This document shows, one piece after another, positions 15,108 through 23,684 of a DNA stretch of 64,000 nt. A program made the translations under genes and the position numbers. Every line of letters starts with the position of its first letter. Position 1 is the first letter of the stretch. The notes beneath the pieces are model-generated. The model ran no database searches. It worked only from the letters and a program-made list of their open reading frames with translations, and was not told the DNA's origin. The stretch spans positions 62,001 to 126,000 of the forward strand of contig JANXYX010000012.1 of NCBI GenBank assembly GCA_025408425.1. Reading direction: 5' to 3'. The stretch comes from Granulicella sp. GTDB lineage: Bacteria > Acidobacteriota > Terriglobia > Terriglobales > Acidobacteriaceae.

Positions 15108-16220
15108 TTAGACAATCCAACCACCCCCGACTACCTCGTCTTCCTGATAGAAGACGGCGGACTGGCCGGGGGTGACTGCACGTTGGGGCTCGTCGAAGAG
15201 GGCGCGGACGTGGTGCTGGTCGACGCGGCTGAGAGTGGCCATGGCCGGGGTGTGACGGTGGCGGATCTTGATGCTGACGCGAATAGGTTCGATGAGCTCG
15301 GGGATGGAGATCCAGTTGAGGCGGTTGGCGACGAGATCGCGAGACATGAGGTCTGCGTCGGAGCCAACGGTGACCTGGTGGGAGTCAGGGTGGATGTTGA
15401 GGACGTAGAGGGGTTCAGGTGAGGTGAGGCCGAGGCCCTTGCGCTGACCGACGGTGAAGGAGTGGATACCGGCGTGGTGGCCGATGACTTCGCCGGTGGT
15501 AGAGACGAGCTCTCCGGAGGAGTCTGGGAGGGGTTCGCCCTGCTCGTCGAGGTAGGCCTTGAGGAAGGTGTTGTAGTCGCCGCCGGGGATGAAGCAGATC
15601 TCCTGCGAGTCGGGCTTGGCGGCTACGTTGAGGCCGGCTTCGGATGCCATGACGCGGACGGCGGGCTTGTTCATCTCGCCGAGAGGGAAGAGGGTACGGG
15701 AGAGCTGGTCCTGGGTGAGGCCGAAGAGGAAGTAGGTCTGGTCCTTGGACTTGTCTTCGGGGCGAGAGAGGATCCAGCGGTTGCGGACCGAGTCGAAGTG
15801 ATTGCGGGCGTAGTGTCCGGTGGCGATGCGGTCGGCGCCGATCTGGCGGGCGGTGATGAGCAGTTGGTCGAACTTGAGGTGATTGTTGCAGAGGGTGCAG
15901 GGGATGGGGGTTCGTCCGGCGAGGTACTCGGAGACGAAAGGCTTGACGACCTCGGCTTCGAAGCGGTCCTGCTGGTTGACGAGGTAGTAGGGGATGTCGA
16001 GCTGCTCGGCTACGCGGCGGGCGTCGTATACGTCGTCGATGGAGCAGCAGCGACCCTGGACGGACTCGGGCATGCCTTCGTGTCCGGCGAGGCGGCGCTG
16101 GTTCCAGAGCTGGAGGGTAAGGCCAATGAGCGAGTGACCCTGGGCGCGGAGAAGTGCGGCGACAGCAGAGGAGTCAACTCCTCCGGACATGGCTACGGCG
16201 ATGATTTCGGGCTGGGACAT
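15108..16220 (-). CDS. mnmA: tRNA-specific 2-thiouridylase MnmA
   Basis: 370 residues, normal length. Thiolates C2 of the wobble uridine in tRNAs for Lys, Glu and Gln using ATP and sulfur relayed from a cysteine desulfurase. The PP-loop SGGVDSS is at residues 12-18, the catalytic cysteines are C111 (CTLCN) and C209 (DSQEICF), and the tRNA-binding GHYAR motif is near 135. The C-terminal beta-barrel domain is present (VGQRKGLGL). Start ATG 16220. A cysteine desulfurase gene lies 7.4 kb away at 23658-24851 and could be the sulfur donor. The gene is convergent with the DUF948 gene; nothing odd in the sequence. Confidence 0.96.
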   Translation of the reverse strand: MSQPEIIAVAMSGGVDSSAVAALLRAQGHSLIGLTLQLWNQRRLAGHEGMPESVQGRCCSIDDVYDARRVAEQLDIPYYLVNQQDRFEAEVVKPFVSEYLAGRTPIPCTLCNNHLKFDQLLITARQIGADRIATGHYARNHFDSVRNRWILSRPEDKSKDQTYFLFGLTQDQLSRTLFPLGEMNKPAVRVMASEAGLNVAAKPDSQEICFIPGGDYNTFLKAYLDEQGEPLPDSSGELVSTTGEVIGHHAGIHSFTVGQRKGLGLTSPEPLYVLNIHPDSHQVTVGSDADLMSRDLVANRLNWISIPELIEPIRVSIKIRHRHTPAMATLSRVDQHHVRALFDEPQRAVTPGQSAVFYQEDEVVGGGWIV

Positions 16221-16462
16221 GCTTCTGTATTGATGATACGTGCTGGCTTTGGATTCTGCGAGGCGGTGTCGGGTGGGGATGGAGGCAGGAGATGCGAGGA
16301 ATGTGTCGATGGGCTATGATGGCGAATCTAAAGATCTTAAGCGCAAGTTAACGTTTGAACCATAGGCTTCTGCTGGGTCACCGGGTGATCTGAAGGGTGA
16401 GTTGGTTGCGGTGGAATGGATGATGAAGCGCAGCAAACCGGGAAAGGGAGACGATTGATCGG

Positions 16463-17716
16463 TTGCCCGATCGCCGTCAAGTTGATTTGATGATTCTGAA
16501 TTCGAGTGAGACCAGCAGTTCCGTAGTAAAGCCTGCGTGCCCGGGTGATTTGTCGCCCCGCAACCTTTTGATTGGGCTGTTGCTGCTGATGAGCAGCTTG
16601 TATTTCCTGATGGCGCGGGAGTCGTATCAGGACGACTTCCGGTGCTACTACCTGGCTGCATTGACGACCCATGATCATCTCGATCCTTATGTAAACCACG
16701 TGGATCTGGATGAGAAGTATGCGGATGCGGTGTGGCTGCGGCCGAACAGCCGGTTTGTTTATCCGCCGACGGCGATATTTTTTATCTATCCATTTATCAA
16801 GCTTCCGTATGCGTATGCGAAGGTGGCATTTGGCGCGACGATGATTTTGCTGATGATCGGGGTACTGGTGGCTTTGTATAGCCGGTATCAACGATTGATG
16901 CCGGTCATTCTTGTGTTGTTTTTGAGTCTTCCGATGCTGTCGAATATCGACAACGGTCAGATCGACATACTGATTTTGGCGCTGATCGTGGCCGCATTCT
17001 ATCTGGAGGATGGATGGCTTGCGGGTGTGTGTCTGGGGTTGGCGATTGCAGCGAAGGCCGCACCGATTTTGTGCGTTGGGTGGTTTCTTCTGGATCGGCG
17101 CTGGCGGACTTCGATCTGGTCGCTGGTGACGAGCGGAGGGTTGACCGCGGTGGCCGTTGCACTGTGGGGATTCGGGCGTTACCGGGAGTTTCTGCATCAA
17201 CTGCTTTCGAGCCAGCACTGGGATGGAACGAAGCTGGTGCATGAGTTCAAGACGATCAGTCTGGTCGATCACAAGTTTGTTTTGGTGGGCAAGGCGACGT
17301 ATGCGTATGCGCATCTTTGGTACGGTGGGCCTCAGAACCCATTGGCGCCGCTGGGTCGATTGGTGCCGGTGGTGGGACTGGGATTGCTTGCGGCGTATAC
17401 GTTCTGGATTATGAAGACGGAGCGCGGGAGGTCGCTGAGCAGGGCGGCCAGCTTCTTCGGGTTTGTGGTGGTGAGCTTGTTTGTGAACAGCCTGCTTTGG
17501 ACGATGGGGCTGATTCTTTGCTTTCCGTTGCTGCTGGAGTTGGTGAATGCCTCGAAGACTCCGGCACGGACTGCGCTGATACTGCTGACGCCAATGTTTC
17601 TGCCGTTCCAGGCGGTGATCGAGAGGCGATTTCTAGTGTGGGTGATTGCGGTTGCGATTTGTCTTTGGCTGGAGGTGAAGGGTCGCGGGAAGAAGATTGC
17701 CGAGGCTGTGGCATAG
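16463..17716 (+). CDS. GT87-family (DUF2029) polyprenol-linked glycosyltransferase
   Basis: 417 residues from TTG 16463, or 408 from ATG 16490; GGGAG at 16446-16450 favours neither strongly. About ten membrane helices. After the first helix comes the acidic loop ESYQDDFRCYYLAALTTHD, where GT87 enzymes (PimE-like) have their catalytic aspartate, and later the FVYPPTAIFF motif typical of DUF2029. It should add a hexose from a polyprenyl phosphate donor to an envelope glycan or lipid. It stands alone, with G-ending codons like other + strand genes, divergent from mnmA. Acceptor unknown. Confidence 0.8.
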   Translation: MPDRRQVDLMILNSSETSSSVVKPACPGDLSPRNLLIGLLLLMSSLYFLMARESYQDDFRCYYLAALTTHDHLDPYVNHVDLDEKYADAVWLRPNSRFVYPPTAIFFIYPFIKLPYAYAKVAFGATMILLMIGVLVALYSRYQRLMPVILVLFLSLPMLSNIDNGQIDILILALIVAAFYLEDGWLAGVCLGLAIAAKAAPILCVGWFLLDRRWRTSIWSLVTSGGLTAVAVALWGFGRYREFLHQLLSSQHWDGTKLVHEFKTISLVDHKFVLVGKATYAYAHLWYGGPQNPLAPLGRLVPVVGLGLLAAYTFWIMKTERGRSLSRAASFFGFVVVSLFVNSLLWTMGLILCFPLLLELVNASKTPARTALILLTPMFLPFQAVIERRFLVWVIAVAICLWLEVKGRGKKIAEAVA

Positions 17717-17759
17717 CGGTTGAGCGGTACTGATCTAGGACATGGCCTCTCTTGCTTCG

Positions 17760-18875
17760 CTACTTTGGTTCGGTCTGGGCCAGGAAGTCGATGAGGTATT
17801 GCTTCCAGACGATGGCTTGAGTGTGGGTGCCGTGGCCGCGTGTGGCGTCGCTGATGGGTATGAGGATGAACTGTGCGTGGGGGATGCGGGTGACTAATTT
17901 TTCGGCGATGCCTAGTTCGGGCGGGTTGATGTAGTCGTCGGCGGAGTTGATCCAAAGGACGGGGGCGGTGATGGTGGAGAGTTTTGGTTCGGGGTTGTAG
18001 TTGCGGGAGGCGTTGACGTAGTAGATGAGGTTGTTGGCGTCAGTGCTGGGGACAGTGCGGGCGAGGTAGTCGTCGACGAATTTTTCAGCGGCGGCGCGGG
18101 TGGGTGCGGCCTTCTGCATCTGGAGGGGACTGGAGCCCATGACGAGCAAGAGTTCGTTGGCGGCGCGGAGGCCGAGGACGGGCTCGGATTTGTATTCGCC
18201 GTTCTGCCATGCGGGGTCGAGCTTGATGTTCTGAATGGCCATGTAGCGCATCATGCGGTTGCGTCCGGCGAGGGTGGTGGGGAGGCAGGCGAAGGGCGCG
18301 AGGGCGTCGGAGAAGGTGGGGAAGGTTTCGCCCCAGACGAAGGTCTGCATGCAGCCCATGGAGGTGCCGAGGATGAGGCGGAGGTGATCGACGTGGAGAG
18401 CTTCGAGGAGCATGGTGTGCTGGCTGGCGACCATGTCGTCGTAGTCGTACTGGGGGAAGTGCATGTGGAGGCCGTCGGAGGGCTTGCTGGATTGGCCGTG
18501 GCCGATGTCGTCGGGGAGGATGAGGAAGTACTTGGTGATATCGAAGGGCTGACCGGGGCCGAAGAGGACGGTGGAGAATACGGGATTGAGGAGCGAGTGA
18601 GCGTCGCCGCCGGTGCCGTGGAGGAGGAGGATGGCGTTGTCGGTATGGCCGGCTGCGTTGCGGTGCGGAGTGCCGAGGGTGAGGTAGTGGAGCTTGAGTT
18701 CGGGTAGGGTCTCACCGGTGTTGAAGCGGAAGTTCTGGATGATGTAGGTGCCGTCCTGGGTGGGCCAGGTGACGGACTGGGGTGCCGGGGTGGCTGGGGG
18801 AGAGGACATGGTTTGGGCGGGGGCGAGTGATGCGGAAAGGAGTGCGATAGCGAGAAGCGTGCGGTGCAGGGTCAT
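17760..18875 (-). CDS. Exported alpha/beta hydrolase of the MetX-like group
   Basis: 371 residues from ATG 18875, which has AAGGAG 8 bases upstream and gives a signal peptide (MTLHRTLLAIALLSASLAPA). The fold resembles homoserine O-acetyltransferase: LHYLTLGTP, LLLHGTGGD, nucleophile elbow LGTSMGCMQ, acid in INSADDYINPP, and histidine in ATRGHGTHT near the end. The signal peptide and the absence of other met genes argue against methionine synthesis; an exported esterase or acyl hydrolase is more likely. Longer reading from 18944 is unlikely. It lies downstream of the M61 peptidase gene, separated from it by a strong terminator, so it should have its own promoter. Confidence 0.82.
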   Translation of the reverse strand: MTLHRTLLAIALLSASLAPAQTMSSPPATPAPQSVTWPTQDGTYIIQNFRFNTGETLPELKLHYLTLGTPHRNAAGHTDNAILLLHGTGGDAHSLLNPVFSTVLFGPGQPFDITKYFLILPDDIGHGQSSKPSDGLHMHFPQYDYDDMVASQHTMLLEALHVDHLRLILGTSMGCMQTFVWGETFPTFSDALAPFACLPTTLAGRNRMMRYMAIQNIKLDPAWQNGEYKSEPVLGLRAANELLLVMGSSPLQMQKAAPTRAAAEKFVDDYLARTVPSTDANNLIYYVNASRNYNPEPKLSTITAPVLWINSADDYINPPELGIAEKLVTRIPHAQFILIPISDATRGHGTHTQAIVWKQYLIDFLAQTEPK

Positions 18876-18942
18876 GAAGACTCCTTGGCTGACTGTGTGG
18901 ACTAAGAGTAGATGAAAGATCAGAAAAGGCGAAGGCGGAGAC

Positions 18943-18974
18943 AAAAAGGCGTGGAGTTTGTGGCTCCACGCCTT
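18943..18974 (-). terminator. Rho-independent terminator of the M61 peptidase gene
   Basis: Perfect 11-bp stem AAGGCGTGGAG/CTCCACGCCTT (18946-18956 and 18964-18974) with loop TTTGTGG, followed on the minus strand by a T run. It lies 24 bases after the M61 stop. Confidence 0.85.
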
Positions 18975-18997
18975 GATTGGTTTTGATATTTGATTGG

Positions 18998-20914
18998 TTA
19001 CATTTTTTCGGGATCTGTTTTTGGAGCGACCTCGGGGGTGGTGAGGGGTTTGGTGATGTCGTCGAGGAGGGCTGGGGTTCCTTCTATGCGCTGGAGGGTG
19101 GGGTAGCGCTCGCCGTCGTGGTAGTCGATGTCGGCGGTGTTGACGAAGGCATCGCTTTGCAGGATGAGGTGGATGGGCTCGGTGGTGCCTTTGGCCTGCT
19201 TGATGGCGTCTTTGAGGGTGTCGCTGGAGTAGATCTTGCCGTTGATGGCGAGGATCTTCTGGCCGGGGGCGAGACCTGCTTTGTCTGCGGGGCCGTTCCA
19301 GCGGACGTCGGTGATGGCGCCGTCCGAGAGGCGCAGGCCGAGGGAGTACCAGACGTTGATGGCGGAGGCACGTCGTCCGCCAGCTTCGGCCAGGGTGCGC
19401 TCGGATTTGCTGGGCTTGTCGGTGAAGGTGAGTTTGTAGCCGCCGCGTTCGATGCCGTCGAGGTCTGCGCGGGGGTTGAGGTTGTCGATGCGGTCGTGGA
19501 GGAAGGTGGCCCAGTCGTATGGGACGACCTGGTTGAGGTCTGCGATGATTTCTGCGCGCTCGTAGGGGACGATGAGTGGGCCGGTGTTTCCGCCTTTACC
19601 GAGGAAGATGTGCTCGAAGTCGGTGAGGGACTTCTGGTTGTTGGTGAGCTTGCGGATGAGCGTATCGGCGTCGAGCCAGAGGAGTTCTCCCTCCTGATAG
19701 TAATCCTGGCCGCGCTTCCAGTTTGACCAGACGGGACTTCCTCCGCGGAGGATGCTGGCGGCGATAGCGGTGTCCTCAGTGGAGCGCCATTCGCGGCCGG
19801 GCTTGTAGTTGAGATTGGCGGCGGACATGGCGAGGAGATCGCGGTATTGAGCCTGGGACTTGAGGCCGGAACGGGCCGCGAGGACGTTGCCGAGGTACTG
19901 GGTCATTCCTTCGTAGACCCAGAGGAGATCGCCTTGCTCTGCCTCTGCAAAGGTGGGTTGGTAGAGGCGGGCGGGGCGGCGGTATTTGCCGTTCCAGGAG
20001 TGGGTGAACTCGTGGGCGAGGAGGTCGGCCTCGGCGAGTTGATGGTCTTCGTCAGCGAAGCCTTTTTCTCCTACTCCGTTATTGGAGGACTGGCCGTGTT
20101 CGAGGCCTTCGCCGCCAGCGACATCGGAGAGGGAGAGGAGGAAGTGGTACTGGTTGTAGTGGCGTGCGGCGTAAGCGGCACCGGTCTCGCGGACGAGGTT
20201 GTTGAGCTGGATAAGGAGCGCGGGGCGGAGCGCGGAGTCTTTGGGATCATCGGCTACAACGTCGATGAAGTGTTTGGGAGTGACTTCTGGCGCGAGTGCG
20301 AACTCGTGGAAGTATTCGCCGGCGATGACGGGTGAGTCTTCGAGTTGCTCGACTGTGGTTGCGGCGAAGTGAGTGGTGCCGCCGGTGGGGTGCTGGGGGT
20401 TGTAGCCATCGGTGGGGGTGAGGGCGGTGCCGATGCCCCATCCTTTGGGAACAGTGACGGAGGGCTGGATGGCGATGTTGCGTACGGGGGTGTTGGCGGG
20501 ATAGAGGAGGAGCTTCTCCCATTCGAGTACAGCCATCTTGCGGCTGACGCGAGCGGTGACGATGCAATCGAGGTGGGCGTGGAGGGTGGAGACACCTTTG
20601 GGGATGGTGAGGTGGAACTGGTAGAGATCGACGTCGTCGCGACGCCAGGGAAGAACATGGCCGTTGGCGGTGAAGACTACGCCGGTGATGTCTTCGACAG
20701 GGCCGGTGGGGCGATGGTTGCCGGGTATCCACTTGGGTGTGGTGAGAGTGAGAGCGCCTGCGGTGACGGGGATGTCTACCTCAGCATGGTAGAGCTTGCG
20801 CGGAGCGTCGGAGAGATCGGCGGTAATGACGATGGGGGATGTTTGCGTGAAGGCGGATGCAGAGAGGAGGAGGAGTGTGGAAGCAGCAAGGATGGTGCGG
20901 AAGGCTGAATACAT
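18998..20914 (-). CDS. Exported M61-family peptidase with PDZ domain
   Basis: 638 residues with signal peptide (MYSAFRTILAASTLLLLSAS). An N-terminal beta-domain precedes the zinc motif HEFTHSWNGK at 301-310, the M61 signature, with EGMTQYLGNVLAAR carrying the third ligand glutamate about 40 residues on. A C-terminal PDZ domain reads GLAPGQKILAINGK near residue 550. M61 enzymes (glycyl aminopeptidase type) cleave N-terminal Gly or Ala from peptides; location should be periplasmic. Start ATG 20914. A strong terminator follows. Together with the M1 enzyme at 7410-9539 it suggests active scavenging of peptides. Confidence 0.9.
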   Translation of the reverse strand: MYSAFRTILAASTLLLLSASAFTQTSPIVITADLSDAPRKLYHAEVDIPVTAGALTLTTPKWIPGNHRPTGPVEDITGVVFTANGHVLPWRRDDVDLYQFHLTIPKGVSTLHAHLDCIVTARVSRKMAVLEWEKLLLYPANTPVRNIAIQPSVTVPKGWGIGTALTPTDGYNPQHPTGGTTHFAATTVEQLEDSPVIAGEYFHEFALAPEVTPKHFIDVVADDPKDSALRPALLIQLNNLVRETGAAYAARHYNQYHFLLSLSDVAGGEGLEHGQSSNNGVGEKGFADEDHQLAEADLLAHEFTHSWNGKYRRPARLYQPTFAEAEQGDLLWVYEGMTQYLGNVLAARSGLKSQAQYRDLLAMSAANLNYKPGREWRSTEDTAIAASILRGGSPVWSNWKRGQDYYQEGELLWLDADTLIRKLTNNQKSLTDFEHIFLGKGGNTGPLIVPYERAEIIADLNQVVPYDWATFLHDRIDNLNPRADLDGIERGGYKLTFTDKPSKSERTLAEAGGRRASAINVWYSLGLRLSDGAITDVRWNGPADKAGLAPGQKILAINGKIYSSDTLKDAIKQAKGTTEPIHLILQSDAFVNTADIDYHDGERYPTLQRIEGTPALLDDITKPLTTPEVAPKTDPEKM

Positions 20915-21076
20915 TGAGGCGGACCTTTCGAACTCGCGAGATGTAAGACTCTGTGGACTGGCGAACGTCAGGTGAATCGGCTGCGGGTAGGACGACAGGG
21001 ACTGATCTCGCTTAGGTTAACACGGATGGGGATGAGCGAAGGACGCAGAGCGGAGCCGAACTGCGTCCTTTGGATG

Positions 21077-21634
21077 CTAGGCCGCGAGCGCGGCTTCGAT
21101 GGCGGCGACGACGATGGGATCGTCGGGCGTGACCTCCGGCGAGAAGCGAGCTGCGACGTTGCCGTTGCGGTCGATGAGGAACTTCTCGAAGTTCCAGAGG
21201 ACACCGGGTTCGGGATTGGCGGGGGCGTAGGTTTCGAGTTTGGCACGGAAGGCACCTGGATTGGTTGCGGTGGCCTTGGGGTGCGCCTCGATGAGGGCTT
21301 TGTAGAGCGGGTGAGTGTCTGGGCCGGTGACGACGATCTTCTGGAACATGGGGAAGTTGACGCCGAAGGTGGACTTGCAGAAGGTCTGGATTTCGTCGTT
21401 GGAGCCGGGCTCCTGTCCTGCGAAGTCGTTGGCGGGGAAGCCGAGGACGACGAGGCCGGAGTCCTGGAAACGGGTGTAGAGCTTTTCGAGGGCGTCGTAT
21501 TGCGGGGTGAGACCGCATTTGGAAGCGACGTTGACGATGAGGAGGACTTTACCGCGGTAGTCGGCCAGGGAGATTCCTTCACCAGTGATGCGATGGACAG
21601 GGATGTCGAAGATCGGTGTTGATATAGCAGACAT
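21077..21634 (-). CDS. Glutathione peroxidase family (thioredoxin-type peroxidase)
   Basis: 185 residues, reduces hydrogen peroxide and lipid hydroperoxides. The peroxidatic cysteine is C40 in NVASKCGLTPQY, the glutamine is in FPANDFAGQEPG and the tryptophan-asparagine pair in WNFEKFLIDRNG, so the Cys-Gln-Trp-Asn tetrad is intact; it is a cysteine, not selenocysteine, enzyme. Such bacterial forms commonly use thioredoxin. Start ATG 21634 has TAGGAG 5 bases upstream. A TATAAT hexamer on the minus strand (21676-21671) may be the promoter -10, but the matching -35 is poor. Divergent from the permease gene. No operon partner. Confidence 0.93.
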   Translation of the reverse strand: MSAISTPIFDIPVHRITGEGISLADYRGKVLLIVNVASKCGLTPQYDALEKLYTRFQDSGLVVLGFPANDFAGQEPGSNDEIQTFCKSTFGVNFPMFQKIVVTGPDTHPLYKALIEAHPKATATNPGAFRAKLETYAPANPEPGVLWNFEKFLIDRNGNVAARFSPEVTPDDPIVVAAIEAALAA

Positions 21635-21739
21635 TTGCGCTCCTATAGCGGTGTTTGAGGTGAGATTTTGATTATACGGCGCATAAATAAGCGGAATCTA
21701 CGTGCTGGGCTTGACTTGCCAATTACCATTTAAACAATC

Positions 21740-23608
21740 ATGAAAATTGTTGATTCGGTTTTTGGTAAGCCACTGGCCACGAGTGAAGAACGTGGTGAGC
21801 ACATCGGGGTATCAGCAGGAATTCCTATTTTTGGGCTAGATGCACTTACAAGCGCGGCGTATGGTCCTGAAGCCGCGATGACACTTTTGATTCCGCTGGG
21901 TGTGGCGGGGATTCATTACATTGTTCCGGTTATCAGCTCGATTTTGATATTGCTGGTGATCGTGTTTTTCAGCTACCGGCAGACGATTGCGGCGTATCCG
22001 GGGGGCGGTGGATCGTACACGGTGGCGACCGAGAACCTGGGCAGAGGGGCGGGACTGTTAGCCGCCGCTGCGCTGATGATTGACTACATTTTGACGGCGG
22101 CTGTGGGCATATCGGCTGGCGTGACTGCGGTGACTTCCGCTCTGCCGAAGTTGCAACAACATACTTTGATCCTGTGTTTGGTGATCCTGGTGGTATTGGC
22201 GGTGATCAATCTGCGCGGGGTGAAGGACACTGGGACGGCGTTTATTGCGCCGACTTTTCTTTTTGTGGGGACGTTGCTGACCCTGATCGGGGTGGGGTTG
22301 TACAAGACCTGGGCGAGCGGCGGGCATCCAGTGCCACTGTCGACGATGCCGTTGGCGCTGCCCGCTACGGTGAAGTATCTGGGGATATGGATGCTGCTGA
22401 AGACGTTCTCCAGCGGTTGCGCGGCGATGACGGGTGTGGAAGCTGTGTCGAACGGAGTGATGGCGTTTGGTGAGCCGCGGGCGAAGAAGGCGCAGATGAC
22501 CCTGACGGTGATCATCATCATGCTGATCGCGTTGCTGCTGGGCACGGCGTACCTGGCCAAGGCTTACGGGATCATGGCGATGGAGCCGGATAACCGGGGC
22601 TACCAGAGTCTGTTGAGCCTGTTGGTTTCGGCGGTGTTTGGGCGCGGATGGTTCTACTACACGACGATGGGCAGCGTGTTCCTGGCGCTTGCGCTGAGTG
22701 CGAATACTGCGTTTGCGGATTTTCCACGTCTGACGCGTGCGATTGCGCTGCATGACTATCTGCCGCACGTGTTCACGCTGCGGGGACGCCGGCTGCTGTT
22801 TTCACACGGAATTTATGCGCTGACTGGATTCACAGGGTTGATCCTGATTTTGTTTGATGGCGTGACGGACCGGTTGATTCCTCTGTATGCGATTGGAGCG
22901 TTTCTGGCGTTTACGCTGTCGCAGGCCGGGATGGTTATCCACTGGAAGAAGGAAGAGGGTGAGGGCCACGGCTGGCATATGTTTGTGAACGGCTTTGGCG
23001 CAGTGGCGACGGGTATCACCCTGGTCGTGGTGCTGGTTGCGAAGTTCATGTCGGGCGCGTGGGTGACTGCGTTGCTGGTGCCGGTGTTGATCTTGATCAT
23101 GCTGGCTGTGAAGCGTCACTATGTGCGCGTGAATGCAGAGATGAAGGACATGGCTCCGCTAAGCCTGGCAAATATGGAGCAACCGATCGTGGTGATTCCA
23201 ATGGCGCGCTGGGATCGAATCACTGAGAAGGCGATGCGATTCGGACTGTTGCTGTCGAAGGACATTAAGGTGGTGCATGTTCACTCGGAAGATGATGAGG
23301 ATGAGGGGCTGGATACGGTGTGGGAGGACAAGATCATGGTTCCGCTGCGGAGTGAGAATATGCAGGAGCCGGAACTGGTTACAATTCTTTCCTCGTATCG
23401 TTTCATTATCGGGCCACTGATGAACTACATTCTGGGGTTGGAGTCTGCGAATCCGGGACGGAAGATCGCGGTGCTGCTGCCGGAGCTGGTGGTTCGGCAC
23501 TGGTGGGAGAATGCACTGCACGGCCAGCGGGTTCAGTTGCTGAAGCTGCTGCTGCTGTTGCGAGGGAATCAGCGGATTGTGGTGGTGAATATTCCCTGGT
23601 ATCTATAG
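21740..23608 (+). CDS. APC-superfamily permease, KimA (YdaO)-like
   Basis: 622 residues with about twelve membrane helices and a cytoplasmic C-terminal domain from about residue 470. The opening KPLATSEERGEHIGVSAGIPIFGLDALTSAAYGPEA and the following YRQTIAAYPGGGGSYTVA and DYILTAAVGISAG resemble the potassium importer KimA of Bacillus. Related APC members carry amino acids, so potassium is an inference. Start ATG 21740. I looked for a c-di-AMP (ydaO-type) riboswitch in the 105-base leader and did not find one. A convergent-terminator hairpin follows at 23634. A related but distinct APC permease is encoded at 55634-57499. Confidence 0.85.
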   Translation: MKIVDSVFGKPLATSEERGEHIGVSAGIPIFGLDALTSAAYGPEAAMTLLIPLGVAGIHYIVPVISSILILLVIVFFSYRQTIAAYPGGGGSYTVATENLGRGAGLLAAAALMIDYILTAAVGISAGVTAVTSALPKLQQHTLILCLVILVVLAVINLRGVKDTGTAFIAPTFLFVGTLLTLIGVGLYKTWASGGHPVPLSTMPLALPATVKYLGIWMLLKTFSSGCAAMTGVEAVSNGVMAFGEPRAKKAQMTLTVIIIMLIALLLGTAYLAKAYGIMAMEPDNRGYQSLLSLLVSAVFGRGWFYYTTMGSVFLALALSANTAFADFPRLTRAIALHDYLPHVFTLRGRRLLFSHGIYALTGFTGLILILFDGVTDRLIPLYAIGAFLAFTLSQAGMVIHWKKEEGEGHGWHMFVNGFGAVATGITLVVVLVAKFMSGAWVTALLVPVLILIMLAVKRHYVRVNAEMKDMAPLSLANMEQPIVVIPMARWDRITEKAMRFGLLLSKDIKVVHVHSEDDEDEGLDTVWEDKIMVPLRSENMQEPELVTILSSYRFIIGPLMNYILGLESANPGRKIAVLLPELVVRHWWENALHGQRVQLLKLLLLLRGNQRIVVVNIPWYL

Positions 23609-23633
23609 GGAGCTAGTAGCGACGTTTGGACGA

Positions 23634-23684
23634 ACAGCAGCAGTTGCTCAGCGAAGGCTAGGCAACTGCTGCTGTTTGTTTTTG
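23634..23684 (+). terminator. Rho-independent terminator of the KimA-like gene, overlapping the cysteine desulfurase 3' end
   Basis: 14-bp perfect stem ACAGCAGCAGTTGC/GCAACTGCTGCTGT (23634-23647 and 23662-23675) followed by TTGTTTTTG. The right arm also encodes the last residues QTAAVA of the convergent desulfurase gene. Confidence 0.85.

Noticed and set aside
17760-18875. Homoserine O-acetyltransferase (metX) for methionine synthesis
   Set aside because: A clear signal peptide and the lack of met neighbours favour an exported hydrolase of the same fold.
21635-21739. c-di-AMP riboswitch ahead of the KimA-like gene
   Set aside because: Only 105 bases are available, and neither its paired core nor its conserved purine-rich loops are visible.
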